The translations under genes and the position numbers were made by a program. The notes below the pieces were generated by a model. The model had not been told where the DNA came from. It ran no database searches and was given only the letters and a program-made list of their open reading frames with translations. Shown here in pieces: positions 61,893-64,000 of a DNA stretch of 64,000 nucleotides (its first letter is position 1; every line of letters begins with the position of its first letter). Source of the DNA: Salipaludibacillus daqingensis (GTDB lineage: Bacteria; Bacillota; Bacilli; Bacillales; Salisediminibacteriaceae); the NCBI RefSeq assembly GCF_029891575.1, contig NZ_JARZHF010000012.1, forward strand, positions 90,105 to 154,104, read 5' to 3'.

Positions 61893-62995
61893 TTTCTATC
61901 TTTTTATTACAGTGGCAAAGGTTTCGGCGTGAACCGCTTCTCGTTCTATCCTTTTTTGGACTAACGATCTTTTTTGTCTTTTTTCTAGCAGGAAGTGCGA
62001 ACACAAACCAAATCACGGTCCAAACCTATCTAGAAGACGATGTCAGCCAATCATCTGCTGACGAATGGCTGACCGTTTTAAATCAATCAGAGACGTTTCG
62101 ATTTGAACTGACAGAAGAAGAAGACGCCCGAAGCGCCGTAATGAACGGTGAAGCGAGTCTAGCTCTTCAGTTAAGGAACGATAATTATCGAATACTCGTT
62201 ACCGTAGATGATCAGAACTATCAGCTTGTTAATGGCTATGTGCAGCAAGTTTTTCAGGAGGAACTGCGTTTAGCAGAAGTAGAATCATCACTTGAATCAG
62301 TAGAAATTCGAGACACGATTGCTCAAGAGCTTGAGGAACCTGTTCTCACAGTCACCTCAGATACAATTGCTGGCGATGATAACGGTTTTCTTTACGACGC
62401 TAGACTTCATACGTTATTTGGGATGACTCTTTTCTTCTCCGTATATACGATGATGTTCAGCCTGACAAACGTCGCAGAAGAAAAACGACTCGGTACTTGG
62501 GATCGCTTGATCGTCTCCCCTCTTCGTAAATGGGAAGTATATCTCGGTCATTTATTGTACTGCTTTCTCATTGGTTTTCTGCAAATCTTAACGATCTTTC
62601 TATTTTTTGAATACGTCTTCCAATTTAATATAGGCGCAAATTTCGGGGCAATCCTCTTGATTATTGCTTGCTATGCATTTGCCATTGTTTCCGTCGGTAT
62701 GCTCTTAATCGGACTCGTACGAACGACACAACAACTACAAGCTGTGATTCCTATTGTTGCTACAGCAATGGCAATGATTGGTGGCGCCTTTTGGCCAGTA
62801 GAAATTGTCTCCAACGAAATCATGATCATCCTTTCTAAAGCGATGCCGATCTTCTATGGCATGGAAGCTTTAAAAGGTGTTGCCTATCTTGACCAAGGCA
62901 TCCTTGAAATTAGCGAGCCACTCGCTATTATGTTTCTGTTCGGTGTATTCTCAATGGGAATAGGTATCAATTTAATGGAGCGAAGAGCTTCATAA
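61889..62995 (+). CDS. ABC-2 type exporter permease, LnrN (YfiN)-like
   Basis: This 368-residue membrane protein is built like the preceding permease: one N-terminal helix, an acidic extracytoplasmic domain and a C-terminal group of helices with G-T-W-D-R-L-I-V-S-P-L. The two permeases probably pair asymmetrically on a dimer of the ATPase. In B. subtilis LnrLMN gives resistance to linearmycin-type polyenes. Last gene of the operon. Confidence 0.88.
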   Translation: MISIFLLQWQRFRREPLLVLSFFGLTIFFVFFLAGSANTNQITVQTYLEDDVSQSSADEWLTVLNQSETFRFELTEEEDARSAVMNGEASLALQLRNDNYRILVTVDDQNYQLVNGYVQQVFQEELRLAEVESSLESVEIRDTIAQELEEPVLTVTSDTIAGDDNGFLYDARLHTLFGMTLFFSVYTMMFSLTNVAEEKRLGTWDRLIVSPLRKWEVYLGHLLYCFLIGFLQILTIFLFFEYVFQFNIGANFGAILLIIACYAFAIVSVGMLLIGLVRTTQQLQAVIPIVATAMAMIGGAFWPVEIVSNEIMIILSKAMPIFYGMEALKGVAYLDQGILEISEPLAIMFLFGVFSMGIGINLMERRAS

Positions 62996-63045
62996 TCCCA
63001 GATTTATTTGCTGGTTTTTAATGATTCCTTTAGAAGTAAGGTATT

Positions 63046-63081
63046 TCCTTTTTGAACGTAGGTTACCTCGTTCAAAAAGGA
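63046..63081 (+). terminator. hairpin downstream of the lnr-like operon
   Basis: TCCTTTTTGAACG pairs perfectly with CGTTCAAAAAGGA over 10 nt, 50 bp after the last permease gene; no clear T-run. Confidence 0.65.
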
Positions 63082-63118
63082 TGCCCTACCTACGAATACT
63101 TCCTCTCTATGTTGAACT

Positions 63119-63221
63119 ACCCGCCACTTAATTACTCTTACGAGCTATTTGAAGTGGGGGATTCCTAAGAACACCTTCGTAACCGAAAGTTTTGATTAGG
63201 CTATCCCCGTCGCACCGACGG
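63119..63221 (-). mobile_element. IS200/IS605 right-end region and omega-RNA scaffold
   Basis: Downstream of tnpB the minus strand has a compact hairpin CCGTCG-loop-CGACGG (63206-63221). A conserved GGAATCCCCCACTTCAA...AAGTGGCGGG stem (about 63119-63170) follows, the typical right-end fold of IS605-family elements. The omega-RNA that guides TnpB usually ends here, with the guide in the flanking sequence below about 63118. Confidence 0.7.
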
Positions 63222-64000
63222 TTAGAAGCCTGATAGCTCATTTAATCCTGCGTTCCTATCGCGGTCGTGATGCACGCCACAAACACACGTCCACTCACGC
63301 AAATTCAGATCTTTCACGTCTTTGTTTTTATAGCCGCAACTGGAACAACGTTGTGAGCTAGGGAAGGTTTTGCTCACTTCCACCACCGTCTTCCCGTACC
63401 ATTTCGCTTTATATTTCAACATGGTCTTAAATTGAGACCAAGATACATCAGCGATCGATGGCGCTGTTTTCTTATTTTTCATCATGTTCGATACTTGCAG
63501 ACTCTCCATTCCGATAATATCGTGATTTTTGATAATATCCGTCGAAGTTTTATGCAAGAAATCTGTCCGCTTATTTTCTATCTTTTCGTGTATTCGAGCG
63601 ACCTTGATTCGTTGCTTATTCCAGTTGCTAGAACCAATGACTCGCCTTGATAGAACCTGTTGAGCTTTTGCTAACTTTTGTTCTAACGACTTGAAATAAC
63701 GATTGTTTTTGTATCTTGTTCCATCTGCAAGGATAGCGAAGTCTTTTAGTCCTAAGTCAACGCCCGTACTGGCGTTTGTCTTCTGCATTTCAACGACTTC
63801 TGTTTCAGCTAAGATCGACACAAAGTACTTACCACTTGGGTTGCGTCGTATGGTTGCATTGATGATTCGCCCGTCCACGTCACGACTTTTAGCAAACCGA
63901 ACAAGACCAAGCTTCGGCAACTTGATGTGTTTACTTGAAACAGCGATATTTCCATTGGTTTGCTTTGTGGTATAGGACTGTACCTTGTTCTTTTTACTTT
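63222..64000 (-). CDS. tnpB: TnpB, RNA-guided nuclease of an IS200/IS605 element (5' end beyond window)
   Basis: The frame stays open to the right edge, giving the C-terminal 259 residues of a protein usually near 370-400. The RuvC catalytic residues are visible: Asp in G-V-D-L-G-L-K-D, Glu in G-M-E-S-L and Asp in H-H-D-R-D-R-N-A. The zinc-finger cysteines are C-S-S-C-G and C-V-C-G; the second pair is spaced C-x-C rather than the usual C-x2-C. TnpB cleaves DNA under guidance of RNA made from the element's right end. Any tnpA would lie outside the window. Confidence 0.92.
   Translation of the reverse strand, partial: SKKNKVQSYTTKQTNGNIAVSSKHIKLPKLGLVRFAKSRDVDGRIINATIRRNPSGKYFVSILAETEVVEMQKTNASTGVDLGLKDFAILADGTRYKNNRYFKSLEQKLAKAQQVLSRRVIGSSNWNKQRIKVARIHEKIENKRTDFLHKTSTDIIKNHDIIGMESLQVSNMMKNKKTAPSIADVSWSQFKTMLKYKAKWYGKTVVEVSKTFPSSQRCSSCGYKNKDVKDLNLREWTCVCGVHHDRDRNAGLNELSGF

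Overview
The window comes from a low-GC, endospore-forming member of the Bacillaceae. Evidence for this is a gerP spore-coat germination cluster with SigmaK-like promoters, sirA, a ytaF-like gene, and a backbone that follows the Bacillus subtilis order lexA-yneA-yneB-ynzC-tkt-sirA-yneF-...-ccdC-yneK. I cannot name the genus. Most genes lie on the minus strand.

Layout. 1-5.2 kb: a partial GNAT acetyltransferase, a PAS histidine kinase, a secreted TIM-barrel-like protein, yneK/ccdC and a StoA-like thioredoxin with a membrane partner. 5.2-8.3 kb: copper efflux genes csoR-copA-copZ with a visible CsoR operator. 8.3-8.6 kb: a non-coding stretch with a REP-like motif and an eight-unit, about 20-bp phased repeat. 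8.6-14.9 kb: SRPBCC protein, heterodimeric ABC exporter, the tRNA 2-selenouridine synthase MnmH, yneF and sirA. 15-24 kb: tkt, ynzC, an inserted ECF sigma/anti-sigma pair, the SOS block yneB-yneA <-> lexA, and a LexA-controlled Y-family polymerase with a YolD partner. 24-29 kb: gerPA-PE with an hsp20 gene and a displaced gerPF-like gene, flanked by two direct copies of an Asn/Asp-rich lipoprotein locus (one copy frameshifted), plus a decayed CBO0543-like gene. 29-40.5 kb: a second ECF sigma operon, an MFS transporter, a LacI-regulated sugar ABC/debranching-enzyme operon and an oxidoreductase. 40.5-57.4 kb: two OFA-type MFS transporters, tRNA-Ser, a 6-phosphofructokinase, two apparent selenoproteins, ytaF, tnaA, uvsE, aldA, a frameshifted DUF6241-like gene, and acsA with a divergent LytTR regulator. 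57.7-63 kb: a five-gene two-component/ABC locus matching B. subtilis lnrJKLMN (yfiJKLMN). 63.1-64 kb: the 3' part of an IS200/IS605 tnpB with its right-end/omega-RNA region.

The most striking observation is a selenium signature. Two neighbouring genes are each interrupted by a single in-frame TGA exactly at the redox-active cysteine: MsrA (G-U-F-W-G, TGA at 45888-45890) and a FrnE/DsbA-like oxidoreductase (U-P-F-C, TGA at 44941-44943). Each TGA is followed by a similar small hairpin (6-bp stem, 5-nt loop with G at loop position 2) at the place expected for a bacterial SECIS element. Conventional annotation would truncate both proteins. The same window encodes MnmH, which uses selenophosphate to modify tRNA wobble uridine. 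Together these suggest the host makes both selenocysteine and selenouridine, although selA, selB, selC and selD are not in this window.

Several other loci carry single-base frameshifts or stops (24.8-25.4 kb, 28.4-28.7 kb, about 45.2 kb, 51.8-52.4 kb). They could be genuine decay or assembly errors, and each is flagged separately.
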